From Alopecurus myosuroides (Eukaryota > Streptophyta > Magnoliopsida > Poales > Poaceae): a stretch of DNA of 64,000 nt. The stretch is from positions 46,450,477 through 46,514,476 of the forward strand of contig CM054059.1 in NCBI GenBank assembly GCA_028641055.1, in the 5' to 3' direction. The translations under genes were made by a program, and so were the position numbers. How positions within the stretch are numbered: the stretch's first letter is position 1; every line of letters starts with the position of its first letter. The notes under the pieces were generated by a model, which saw only the letters and a program-made list of their open reading frames with translations, made no database searches and was not told the DNA's origin. Positions 20,468-30,831 of the stretch are shown here, in pieces.

Positions 20468-22165
20468 TGTTAGAGTACGTGATGGGCCTGGCCCGTTAGT
20501 CTTAGGGTTTGCTTAGGGGTCAAGTAAGTCTTGCTTAGGAGTCAAGTAAACCTCTCTATATATGGAGAGGAGATGTATCAATCTAATCAAGCAATAATTA
20601 AGAAGGAAAACCCTTCCCTCTTGCCCGGCCATGGGAAAGGATTCCCACGGCCGGCTCTCCCGCGCCCTCGCAGCTCTCTCTCTCCCGCTCAAACCCTAGC
20701 AGCCATAACATTTGGTATCAGAGCCAGGTTCCTCGGTTGCGATGTCTTCGGGACTGTCCATCACCTCCGCCGCGATCGCCTCGTCAGGCGCACCCACCAC
20801 CATGGCGCCGCCGCCGGCGTCTGCGGCCCCGGCCGCGCCGGCTCGGGAGCCCGCCCCCATCCTCTCGAACCAGGAGCTCTCCACGCGCCTCCGCGACCTG
20901 ACCGAGTCGGTCTCCGACATCAAGCACGCCATCGCCGTGCTCCTCCAGCGGACGGAGCCACTCAACGTCAGGCTGCTGTCGTCGCCGCCACTCGACGCCA
21001 AGCTGCTGCAGCCCCCGCTGCCGCTGTCTATCTCCGGGCCGATCTATACGGCAGCTTGGGCGCCGCCGCACATCCAGTCACCACCGGCGCCACCCCAACA
21101 GTACGGCGGGCCCTCCCGCTTCGCCGGTACTTACGCCGCTCCCGACGGTGCGCCATTCCACGGGGGGCCCTCCATGGTCACAACACGCCGACCCCCGTAG
21201 GGCCGCCGCCGCCGCCCTCGGTCGCGACCACGGCGCCGGTCATCAAGTTCCAGCATGGGATGCCCTATGACGGGACTGCGACGGCCTCGTTCCCAGCAGC
21301 GCCACCGCCGTCCCATGACAATCCCATCCAACCGATCAAGTTCCAGCCGTCGCCGTCCGGCTTGGATCGCTACAGACCACGTGTCAGCGGCGGTGAGGCT
21401 GCAGGCTGCTGCGCGCGGCCTCCTAGCACGTCGGCATGTGCGGGAGATGCGTGATTTGCAGCTGCAGCTCCTCCAAGTTGCGCTTCGCGGTGCAACAGAC
21501 CCCGATCTTGTCCGCTGCGTGGCGGAGCTTGGGCATGTGGTTTCCCCCACGGGCGGCGACCTCCAAGTCTACGACATCGACGGTCAGCCGGCGGGGAGAA
21601 GACATGGTGTCACCGACAAGAGCGCACCGCATAGCACCACTGCATTCCGTCGTCGGCCGCCGCGAGGGCTCCCTTGGTCCCGATGGTTTCCTTTGGATCC
21701 AGGGGGCTGCAAACGCACAAGTTCGGCGCGCGGAGGATTCTCGCCTTATCATTTGGAGTCAAAAAAATAAAGAGTCGGAGTCTCATTCGGGTTTGTTTAT
21801 TTCAGGTCAATACAATAGGCCAAGATGTAAAAGGCTTGTTTTTTAGGAGTTCGGTTTGTGTGGGGTCGAATCATCGTTAGGTTGCAGCTCGAGGACGAGC
21901 TGCATGTCCAGGTGGGGTGTAGTGTTAGAGTACGTGATGGGCCTGGCCCGTTAGTCTTAGGGTTTGCTTAAGGGTCAAATAAGTCTTGCTTAGGAGTCAA
22001 GTAAACCTCTCTATATATGGAGAGGAGATGTATCAATCTAATTAAGCAAGAATTAAGAAGAAAAACCCTTCCCTCTTGCCCGGCCGTGGGAAAGGATTCC
22101 CACGGCCGGCTCTCCCGCGCCCTCGCAGCTCTCTCTCTCCCGCTCAAACCCTAGCAGCCATAACA
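20468..22165 (+). mobile_element. Complete 1.7-kb non-autonomous Copia-type LTR element
   Basis: Two 243-bp LTRs (20,468-20,710 and 21,923-22,165) start TGTTAGAGTACG, end GCCATAACA, and differ at six positions by eye. A perfect target duplication atatg stands at 20,463-20,467 and 22,166-22,170. Next to the 5' LTR is the initiator-Met tRNA primer site (tttggtatcagagccaggtt, 20,711-20,730). A polypurine tract (ccaggtggggtgtag) precedes the 3' LTR. The LTR has a TATA box (ctctatatatgg). The 1.2-kb interior has no protease, integrase or reverse transcriptase, so the element depends on proteins made elsewhere. Confidence 0.93.
20742..21770 (+). pseudogene. Gag-like/IQ-motif reading frame in the mini-element
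   Basis: A Pro/Ala-rich frame begins with an ATG at about 20,742 (MSSGLSITSAAIASSGAPTT). It has a short helix-prone segment (ELSTRLRDLTESVSDIKHAI), and a stop follows at 21,198-21,200. In another frame, at about 21,400-21,500, VRLQAAARGLLARRHV fits the IQ pattern of calmodulin-binding sequences. No CCHC knuckle, protease or other pol motif is seen. This may be a worn gag leader or captured host sequence. IQ-like stretches do occur in plant Copia-type repeats, so calmodulin binding should not be assumed. Confidence 0.45.
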
Positions 22166-22170
22166 ATATG

Positions 22171-24242
22171 TCACTTGTTAGCGTCACTAAGACTAAGTGG
22201 CCTTTTTTGTCTGAGGGAATTGAATTTTTTTATTTTTTTGAGGGAAACTCGGTGGCCTTTTCGTACTTGGGGTTACATGAATCACTTTGATCAACCGTAG
22301 ATATCAAGTCTCTGCTTTCCAACCTAAATTGGTGGACTAAAAAGAACTTATGTATTTATCACTACTATTTTCATGTATGTGTGTCTCTTGTAAACCTAGC
22401 TGTAAGTGATATCCAATTATCGTATTTTGTTTTATGAGGAATTCTAAATCTGTGCACTTGTGCCTGGTATATTGTTTGCTTCAGCCAAGGTTTGGCATGC
22501 TTATTCCATGTATATACTTCAAATGTTCTTCTCCTGGGTGTTTGTTGTCTTGGTCGTTACTTCCATATAAAGACTTACCAAGGAAGTGACCGCATTCTCC
22601 ATTTTACCATTTCGGGATGTTGGTTACTATTACCATCTTTTGTATATTAAAATTTACGTTGCTATTATCATCTTATGTATATTAAATTACAATAAAAGAT
22701 ATCAAACATATTTCCGTATCTGATTGAATGGTGTATACAATACATGATAACTACAACCACAATATATTTAGCCATGCTGCCTAAACTACTATTCAAATAA
22801 GGTCCAGTCATTTAACTACTACGTTGGGTGCTCTGTTTTCAACTGGATAACTATGTTTCTGCTGTGGTTTCTAGACCTAGAAAATCACCATAACAATGTT
22901 TATTTACAGTTACCCCCTTTCGGTGATTGATTCGGATTGAAGAGACAATATGAATTTGCCCTGTTTGAAAGCCACGATGTGATAAAGTATAACTAGCTAA
23001 CCCTAACTTTGATGACTAACATGGCAATTTCTGCTAGACAAGTACGTTGCCCACCACCGGATTTCACCCAAGCTCCTCTTTGCATGTATATATCTCAATC
23101 TGTCCGTGCTACTACTTTTTATATACATCTGCAATTCCTGTCTTAAAAGAATTACCCATCTATTAATGTGTACAGTACACGAGAATTACGGGAAAAATAA
23201 TTTAGAATTATTACTTGGTGCGTGGCAAGCCATGCTTTCGAAACTAGTATAACACAGCACAACAATCTAAGGCAGACAACTCTAGGATAAAACAAAGAAA
23301 AATAACAAAATACATCCGATTGATTAAACATGCATCTGACAAGGTTATTAGCACTTCATTTCGCGAGTAAAACAATTCTACATGAGCTACAATTGGATTG
23401 AGAAAGCAATATGTTCTCTGCTTATCTGAGTTGAAACAAACAAACAACTTATTATGCAGAAAATTCATAATTTGAAAGATTACGCTACTTGAAAAAAAAT
23501 CTAGAATACACAGTTATCAATATTGTAATATATCCATTAAAGCCTGGTATTAGTTTAGCAAGAGCATTCACCTACTTTTGACATCAGGTCCTACCTGCGT
23601 CAGAACTTCAGAGAGGCTATCAGGAGTATACATCTGCAAAAACAAACATAACAACCTTAAGATCTGATGAATATGGCATGCAAAATCAGTTGACATAAAG
23701 AGTTATTGGCATCAGGATACATCAGCACTGCAATGCTTTGATCAAATCATTATAGCTCAATGAACGTTCTACTCCTGTTTCTCTAGTTAGAAGCAGTGTC
23801 TAATGAACTTTTTGTTTTAATTCTGAAAATTATTTCAAAACTTGTAAGTATTCCGTGGTCCATACGCAGCCGCCAAGAGCTGCCACCGTGTGTAAATCTC
23901 GGCAATTTCTCTAGTTAAAAGTGTGTACTAACTGAGCATTTTTTCCCCATGAAAATCATATCAAAACTATAGTATGTATATTTGATTTGTAATAATCTGT
24001 ATTCAACCACCAAGAGCTACCACCATATTGCTCCTTCGATCTGTAGCCACCACAACCAAGAAGATATTTCCCGGCAACACATCACATTGACAATGTAATG
24101 AACGTTCTTGCATGCAAAAGTATCCCCATGCATGTTTCTTCAGAACAAATATTATTCTCAGATTGTAATCCAAGGAAAGTATACTACTAGCATAAAACAA
24201 TATTCTGAGGTTGCTACATGCCAGATAACACTACTCTATCAA
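22171..24242. other. AT-rich intergenic DNA between the two F-box pairs
   Basis: No gene is supported in these 2.1 kb. The part 23,260-23,740 resembles the 3' flanks downstream of both B genes. Two diverged copies of a unit of about 130 bp (ttctctagttaaaagtgtg-like, ending in ccgccaagagctgccacc or accaccaagagctaccacc) lie at about 23,779-23,890 and 23,909-24,027, just beyond the A2 stop codon. Confidence 0.4.
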
Positions 24243-25649
24243 TCACAGGATAATCTTTTCTACATCGGCAGCCACCACCAAGCTCCTGATCTCGCGCTGC
24301 AGTGCATCCTGCCACTCGAACGGCCCCTTGATGAGCACAACGGACATCCTCTTGAGAACCAGAGCGTTCCCGAACAGGAGCCAGGCCATCGCCCTCTGCA
24401 GCTCGTCACCGGCGTAGTGCACCATGTTGATCTCCCTCACCCGGTTCCGCAAGCACGGGACCGCGAAGCTCGACTTGTCGTCGGGAACCGTCAGATCCTC
24501 CGGAACTAGAGAAAGCTCCATGAAAAACGAGAGGATCTCCAGGTTTGGTGTTTGCTCCAGTATTAAACGAACCACGTTAGGGCTCTGGAGAGGACCTTGC
24601 AGCGCCAGCCGCGTCAGGTTGTGGAACGTGGGGAGCCCCTCGAAGGATCGGGCCGGGAGGCATCGATGGTGCAGATGCAATCGCTTAGCACCTGATATTT
24701 TCTCTAGAAACGCTTTGATCCTATCGTGCTCCGTGTCGCCTTGGAGGATTTTGCAGAAATCGACGGTACAAGAAGGGATGACCTCCGGTACACTGTGGAG
24801 AGACAGGAGAGACTCCAGGGGCACCATGCCACGGTAGTCCAGCGACCTCAGCTCGGACGTGTCGATGTCAACCGTCTTGACATCGTGGCAGCACCGGAGG
24901 GCGAACCGGCGGAGGCGTCTGTCGAGAACGGAGACTGTCACAAGATTGTTGGCTTCAAGCGCCAGGTCGATGAGGCGGGGGCAGCTCGCGATCAGCCGCT
25001 CGATGCTACGCTCGGAATCTTCTTGAACACCTGTCAGGCGAAGCGTCTCGAGGAACGGCAAGACGATGGACGCCGGCAGATTCAGCCCGCAGTATCCGAG
25101 GCACAGGGAGCGCATGGCCGTGCAGGAGAAGAGCGTCCTTGGCAGGTTATACCAACCATCGCGCTTTTCCAACTCGCGTTCGCCTTCACCATTGCCGTGT
25201 TCGCAGATCGGGCCAAGGCGGAAGTCCAGGTGGAGGTGGAGCTCCTCGCCGGTGTGGCTCAGCACATAGGAGAGCCACTGGTCGACGTGGAACCGATCCC
25301 ACCAGTGGCACCTGTCGAAGGCGACACGGAGGCTGCGCAGCGGCACGTGGGAGCCGGCGCAGCGGCGGCGGCAGAGCAGTGCCGACCAGACGTCGTCGAG
25401 GAGCATGCGGCTGCAGCTCTTCTTCTCCTTGGCCTCGTAGTAGAAGGTGGTCCAGTCGCAGGCCCTCACGCCTGCGCGCTCCGCGAACGAGACGGTGTGG
25501 ACGTTGGAGAAGACATGGCGCCACCGGCGGGAGAGCTCGGCCGCGCGGCCGGCCTCCTTGTTGGGGAGGAAAGCGAGGATGTCGCCCAGCAGGAAGTCCG
25601 GGAGCTCGCTGAGCCGATCTCTTCTCCCCGGCGGTGGTGACGTAGCCAT
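24243..25649 (-). CDS. F-box/LRR (FBD-like) protein A2
   Basis: This encodes a 468-residue paralogue of A1 and a presumed SCF ligase substrate receptor. The F-box is at about residues 10-48 (RDRLSELPDFLLGDILAFLP, then SRRWRHVF). Irregular leucine-rich repeats fill the middle (FLETLRLTGVQ, CPRLIDLALEANNL, LRSLDYRGMVP). The C-terminal block (VREINMVHYAGDELQRAM, LVLKRMSVVL) is FBD-like. The start is the ATG at 25649-25647 (MATSPPPGRR); the in-frame TTG upstream is not a start. It is a single exon with no lesions, shorter than A1 by about 30 residues, mostly in a loop before the FBD-like part. It is divergent from B2, 306 bp away. The target is unknown. Confidence 0.9.
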   Translation of the reverse strand: MATSPPPGRRDRLSELPDFLLGDILAFLPNKEAGRAAELSRRWRHVFSNVHTVSFAERAGVRACDWTTFYYEAKEKKSCSRMLLDDVWSALLCRRRCAGSHVPLRSLRVAFDRCHWWDRFHVDQWLSYVLSHTGEELHLHLDFRLGPICEHGNGEGERELEKRDGWYNLPRTLFSCTAMRSLCLGYCGLNLPASIVLPFLETLRLTGVQEDSERSIERLIASCPRLIDLALEANNLVTVSVLDRRLRRFALRCCHDVKTVDIDTSELRSLDYRGMVPLESLLSLHSVPEVIPSCTVDFCKILQGDTEHDRIKAFLEKISGAKRLHLHHRCLPARSFEGLPTFHNLTRLALQGPLQSPNVVRLILEQTPNLEILSFFMELSLVPEDLTVPDDKSSFAVPCLRNRVREINMVHYAGDELQRAMAWLLFGNALVLKRMSVVLIKGPFEWQDALQREIRSLVVAADVEKIIL

Positions 25650-25955
25650 GCCGATCTGATCCGTCAATTGCGCCGTCGATCTGGTTAGCAAGGTTTCTGT
25701 TGGGTTTAGGTGGAATTTTTTTCGTTAATATACTACGGCATAAGGCAACGATTAAAAAAAAATTTGAATTCGGCAACGATTAATATAAGGAGACGTCACG
25801 TTATCGACTAAACACGTACGGAATTTTTTTCGTGTTAAAGTCGGTAGACTGAACCGACTAACCAAGGCATAAGAGAGGAGATTCCTTACAAATTTCGGCT
25901 GCAGGCAAAGATCTCATCTCATATACTCATCTGATCCGTCACCGCGACGTCCAAG
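25650..25955. promoter_or_regulatory. Shared intergenic (bidirectional) region A2/B2
   Basis: The 306-bp spacer between the divergent start codons. It contains a bZIP-type element gacgtcac at 25,792-25,799, a direct repeat ggcaacgatta at about 25,744 and 25,772, and two aatttttttcg words at about 25,711 and 25,821. No clear TATA box was identified for either gene. bZIP control is an inference from the motif alone. Confidence 0.45.
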
Positions 25956-27452
25956 ATGGCACCGCCGTCGCACAGGCAGGGAGGGGACCGGCTGAGCGCT
26001 CGAGCGCATCCTCTCCCACCTCATGTCCGACGAGGCCGTGCGCACCAGCCGGCTTTCCCGCCGGTGGCGCCGCGTCCACAAATCCGTCCCCGTCGTCCGC
26101 CTCGTCGACACCAAGTCGGCGAATCGGTATGGCGGCTGTGGCGACCTCAAGGTCTGCTTCGACCACCAGGTGACGAGCGCGATCATCGGCAAGGGCGCGG
26201 ACACGCCGATCTGCACCTTCAGCGTCGCCGTCCTGCACCCCCCGCACGACCTGCTCGACCAGTGGATCGTCACCGCCGTGACATCCGGCGTCCAGGACCT
26301 CGACGTCAAGTTGAGGTACTACGACGAGTCAATGCGCACCCTCTGCCCCTCCATCCGCGACAGCTACACCGGACAGAAGCACTCGGCCGACTTCCACAAA
26401 GATCAGATGAACAGGTACACCAGAACGCAGCCCCATATCTTTGGGTGCCGCACGCTCCGCCGCCTGCGCCTGACCAACTGGACCCTCGCTCTGCCCAGAA
26501 ACATCGTGATGTCTTCCCTGGAGACGCTCTGCCTGGCCAGGATCATGGACCCGCAGGGCAAGTTGCAGCAGCTGCTCTCCAGCTGCCCATGCCTCGCTAA
26601 CCTGACGCTGGAGGAGTGCCCGAGCATCACGGAGATAGTCGTGACCAACACCTGTCTTCGGAGCTTCACCATGATCTGCTGCCACAAAGCCACAAGCGTC
26701 GAGCTCCACTCCACCCGCATGCGGTCGCTGCACTTCAAAGGCGGCCTGTCCTCATCCATCACGGTGGCCAACTACCGGGCGGTCAAGGCGGTGAGAATTG
26801 AAATTGCAAGAAGCTCTCCAGAAAAGGACCAAGGGACCTTGCTCCGGTCACAGGGCTCATCAGCCGGTGCACCCAGCTGGAGTACCTTCACCTTTCCCTG
26901 CGCCCATCAATGGCATACTACAGCAGCATGCTCACCAGCCTCCTGCGCAACCTGGACAGCCTCACTCACCTCAGCCTCGAGGGCTGCTTGCCCACGGATC
27001 ACGCCATCCGGTCCGTATCCGCCTTGCTCGTCAACGCCAAGCACCTGCAAGTGCTCTCGCTGTTCCCACTCGGTCCAGAGCCTACAATTCCAAAGAAGAG
27101 GGAGATGACAAGGTACGGGGGGCATGATGATGCTGATACCGACACCAAATCGGATTCAGATACCAAGCCCGAAGATGGCACCGTCAATGGTGGCGTCGAG
27201 TATAGCAGCCGGATGCCCAGGAGTCTCTGGCAGACATACGTCGGGTGCTTAGAATACAATATGAGAAGAATCAACCTTCGAAACTACCAAGGACGACCTC
27301 TTGAAAAGATGCTTGCAAGGTTCCTTCTTTCCAGGGCTGCAGCTTTGGAGGAATTCTCAGTCATGCTACCAGCTGGAATACAGAAGGCTGGGATTGCAAA
27401 GGAGCTAATGTCCTGGCGATGGAATCGCCGTACAGGAGTAATTTGTAACTAG
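25956..27452 (+). pseudogene. F-box/LRR gene B2, two frameshifts
   Basis: A paralogue of B1. The ATG at 25,956 sits in the same ccaagATG context as B1. Inside the F-box, after GGDRLSA, 17 bp are missing relative to B1 (at about 26,002), which shifts the frame. From 26,023 the B1-like frame is open: SRRWRRVHKSVPVV, LRRLRLTNWTLALP, CPCLANLTLEECPSI. A 1-bp loss near 26,813 shifts it again, and the third frame runs to the stop at 27,450-27,452 with LEGCLPTDHAIRSV, an acidic loop and MRRINLRNYQGRPLEKML. The arithmetic agrees: ATG to SDEAV is 67 bp here, against 75 in insertion-free B1 plus three extra codons (84), a deficit of 17. An ATG at 26,023 could start a protein without an F-box, but the second shift would still truncate it. 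Confidence 0.88.
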
Positions 27453-28428
27453 ACGGCAGAAAAAGTTCTTTGCACTGTAAGATTCAAAATTGCAGAGATT
27501 TTTCTTTTGTTATTCTTGCGGAACACGAGAATATAACAGATATCATTTGCTTGCTCCAATATTTCTGTCAAGTTCTTTTTAGTGACACTACATTCACACA
27601 TGACTATCTATACATCATTAAGCTCAGTTGGAGCTAACAAACGGGGATTATGTAGAAAAATCTGCTTGAAAAACTCTAGGATATGCAGTTCGCAATGTTG
27701 TATTTAATGTTACAAGATCAATAATACCTTCAATAAATCCTGGAGTTACTTTAGCAAGAACAGTCGGTACTGTTGAGATTAGTTCCTAGAAGCCATAGAG
27801 GAGCTATCGGGAGAATAATCTGCAAATACAAAGAAACAAAGGAAGGAAAATCAAACATATAACACCTGATGATTAAATGGGCAAGACATGCAGGATTCAG
27901 AACTGTAACAGGAAGAGCATTGTTCCCTCACAGAAGCCAGTTCCTGTGAAATTATGCTGTTTGTCCCAGCAGCTGGTAGAATTTTTTTGCATAGCGCATA
28001 CTGTGCAAACTCCACATCCCATTCAACTGCAAGATATATATCCTCATCAATAAGGTGACTCACCAAGGCTTGTGAGAGTCGATTGATTTTATGAGACTTC
28101 TGTGGCAGAATTTTGTATGTTCATACTCTATTACTACAATATGTACTGTGCAATAATTTTGAACATAGATTTACATTACTGATCCTAGAAAAAAAAATCA
28201 GATATCTACTGCGGAACAATTTCCAACAAGTTATTTAAGACTGAGAATAGCATTAAGATTCTGTTTTCTCAGGGCTATTTTTATCAATACTCACAATTTC
28301 CATATATGTACGATACACGCATGAAATTTCATAGACATAAATCAAGCATGAAACTCCAAGAATATCCGCAGGGGTGTGATCTTCTGGATCTGAAGGGTTC
28401 CCCCTTGATATGAAATTTTTATAATATA
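27453..28428 (-). other. B2 3' flank with two possible minus-strand exons
   Basis: Two minus-strand stretches look exon-like. About 28,410 down to 28,300 reads NPSDPEDHTPADILGVSCLI and is followed by gtgagt. About 28,065 down to 27,884 reads LIDEDIYLAVEWDVEFAQYA and is followed by gtgtta. I do not recognise the protein. They may be the 3' exons of a gene broken by Helitron H2 at 28,429, or a captured fragment. The rest is AT-rich and resembles the B1 flank. Confidence 0.3.
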
Positions 28429-30831
28429 CTAGCAAATTGCCCGTGCGTTGCTACGGGGTTATTTTTATTCAATGTTAGCTTTATTTCATCCTAGTTCTGT
28501 TGTAATTGAAGTTTTTATTTTAAAATGGTGGGGCTAAATAAGGACCTGTGAAAACATGAGCCATGAAATTAATTTTCATTTCGATGTTGGCGGACTACAA
28601 ATTGCACCACTATTTTAGACTGTATTTTTTCTGCTTTACATGGGATATGACCAATTTACCATTCTTGAAACTTGAGCTAATCTGTTAAATCTTGATGTAT
28701 TAGGCTCTATGGGTTCACCGGAGTCAAGAATCGAGGTCGTACAAAAACCTGTTCTCACCGGTACAGAGAAGTACTGAACCATTCATCTCCTGTGACCACC
28801 TAAACCAAATGTGTCCTCTGAACTGAACCATGAAATTTTCAAGCAAAAGGAAAGTGGTGAACAATCTGGGTAATTTTTTTAATTACTTAGAGGCTTAAAG
28901 AGAAGCAGTTACAACTGATAACTGATAGAGCACGACATCCTCAGGAAAAGCTTGATCAATGAAACGAACTGGGAGGTTCACCTCAAACACAATTCCGGCT
29001 AGAAGCTGGCGACACTTGAAGAGAATTGAAGCTGCAGAGCCACCAGTGTCTCCATGCCCTCCTCTTCCTTGTTGTGGAGACAATTTTTGATACATGAAAC
29101 CAATAGGAATTCGTATAGATGGGAGAGATGGGCTGCCCATAAATCTCGAACTCCTACAAGTTTTTTTTTGTTAGATTCCCTATCCTGTAGATGCATTCCT
29201 AGGTGAAGCTTATCTAAACGAACATGTAAGCTGGAATCCCGAGACTCCACGACCTGTACTTGTGGTTACTTCCTACAAATTGTTCTACAAGTTAAAGTAT
29301 TCATTGAGAATATTTTTCCTCCCCTGAAGTACCAACAGGCACATATCTGGCTATTATGTATTATCTCCCTGTAGATGGATCATAGCCTCGGTATGTATAT
29401 TACAAACTGTACTTTGCACTTATTCGATTTCTCACAATATTCGGTATCTGCATTTGATCTGTATGTTAAAGGATTAGGAGTGAAAACTGTTGGGCTTGCT
29501 GATGCGCTCGTCCTCAATCTGCTCCATGTGGACGCCTTAGTGCCGGTGCCGTCTCCTCAGGTCTCCACCGTGTCATCGGCCGGCGCTTGCTTGTCGCCTG
29601 GCCATTATATGGGTTCAGCATGGATGCGCAATTTTGGAGATGGCCCGCTTCTTGCTCACTCCCTGGAGTCCCTGCTCTGTGGCAGGAGTCTGAGGCCCTT
29701 TATTATAACCTGACGCTTACACCAAAAACACCAGCGAAACTGTGCTTAGCGGCCATGTCCGACATAGAGATAATATGCTCTCTTATACAACGTGAGCCTC
29801 CGCCACTGCACGCTTCCCGGCGAGGGAAGCATCCACAGCACACCATCTGCGCCCCGGCAAAAGCTCGATGGCGTGCGGGAGCTCCGTTGCACGCCTCGGC
29901 CGCACTACACCGACGCCCTCGGCTCGGGACCGCCTCGCGCATCAGCCCGCACGTGGCTCGCGCCTAAGCACCACCGTGCGCGCGAACCGCGCCGCCGCGC
30001 CTAAGGTCGCGTGTGCGCTCTGCCGCGCCGGCCTCAGGTCGCCGAGCCACCCTCCGTCGCGCCTTAGTCCGCAACAGCAGCCACCACGCGTCCACGCCTT
30101 GGCTCCGCGCGCGCGAGGACCCGCCCCGCTCCTCAGACCGCGCCGGCCTCAGGTCGCCGCCCGCCGCGTCCGCTTTGACGCCGCAACAGGCTGAGCTCAC
30201 GCGTACAGGAAAGTAGCATCCAATATCCACCTCCGTCCAGTGCTCCTCCGCACGCACTGACACCGCTCGTCCCCGTCGGGCCGGCCCCGCGTACATAATT
30301 GCCTCAAGTCCTTCTGTTTCCCAAGCCGCAATCTTGATTCGCCGCGCGTGCGCAGCGCTACCCGCGGCTCCATTGGCGCGAAAAAACCGCAGCGGTTTGG
30401 GAGACACCGACGAGGCGACGACCAACTCCTTCAGTTCTTACGTACACCAAGGACATTGCCTTCCGGTGAGCCGTTGAGATTAGCATACCTGTGACGCCCT
30501 CCGGCCATGGCGTTCAGGTGAGCCGCTGAGATTGGCATACCAAACGCGCTCTATCGTTGTGGCCCTTAGGTTCTTAGCTTTGTTCCATTGATCGATTTTA
30601 GTTCACCTGGTCGATGATCTTGATCTCACCTGTATATATCCAACCAGAGGCTCGGAGATTGGAAACGCGTCCGGTACGGAAGCTACACCTGATCGACTTC
30701 GAGTCGTTTTATTCCGCGAGAGCCTAAACCAACCTGGAGACGTACGACGAGAGGAAACACAAACGGACGACGTACCAACGAACCAGTGAAACGGACCAAG
30801 GAGAAACATAAGCCCTATTATATAGTAGAGA
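28429..30831 (-). mobile_element. Non-autonomous Helitron H2
   Basis: A 2,403-bp Helitron-like element on the minus strand. Its 5' end at 30,831 reads TCTCTACTATATAATAGGG after an A. Its 3' end reads a hairpin CCCGT-loop-ACGGG, 11 bases, then CTAG before a T (28,428 on the plus strand is A). No Rep/helicase frame is present. The interior holds a GC-rich block (29,500-30,430) with codon-like composition but no recognised protein, a minus-strand scrap at 28,895-29,140 (LLAGIVFEVNLPVRFIDQAF), and a direct repeat gtgagccgttgagattagca at about 30,462 and 30,520. The GC-rich blocks may be captured gene fragments. Confidence 0.77.

Noticed and set aside
25647..25691. A2 start at 25691 and A1 start at 16970
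   Set aside because: Both rely on TTG codons; normal ATG starts lie just inside (25649 and 16958).
29860..30430. GC-rich overlapping frames on both strands in Helitron H2
   Set aside because: Open in several frames at once because of composition; no recognised domain and no consistent codon pattern.
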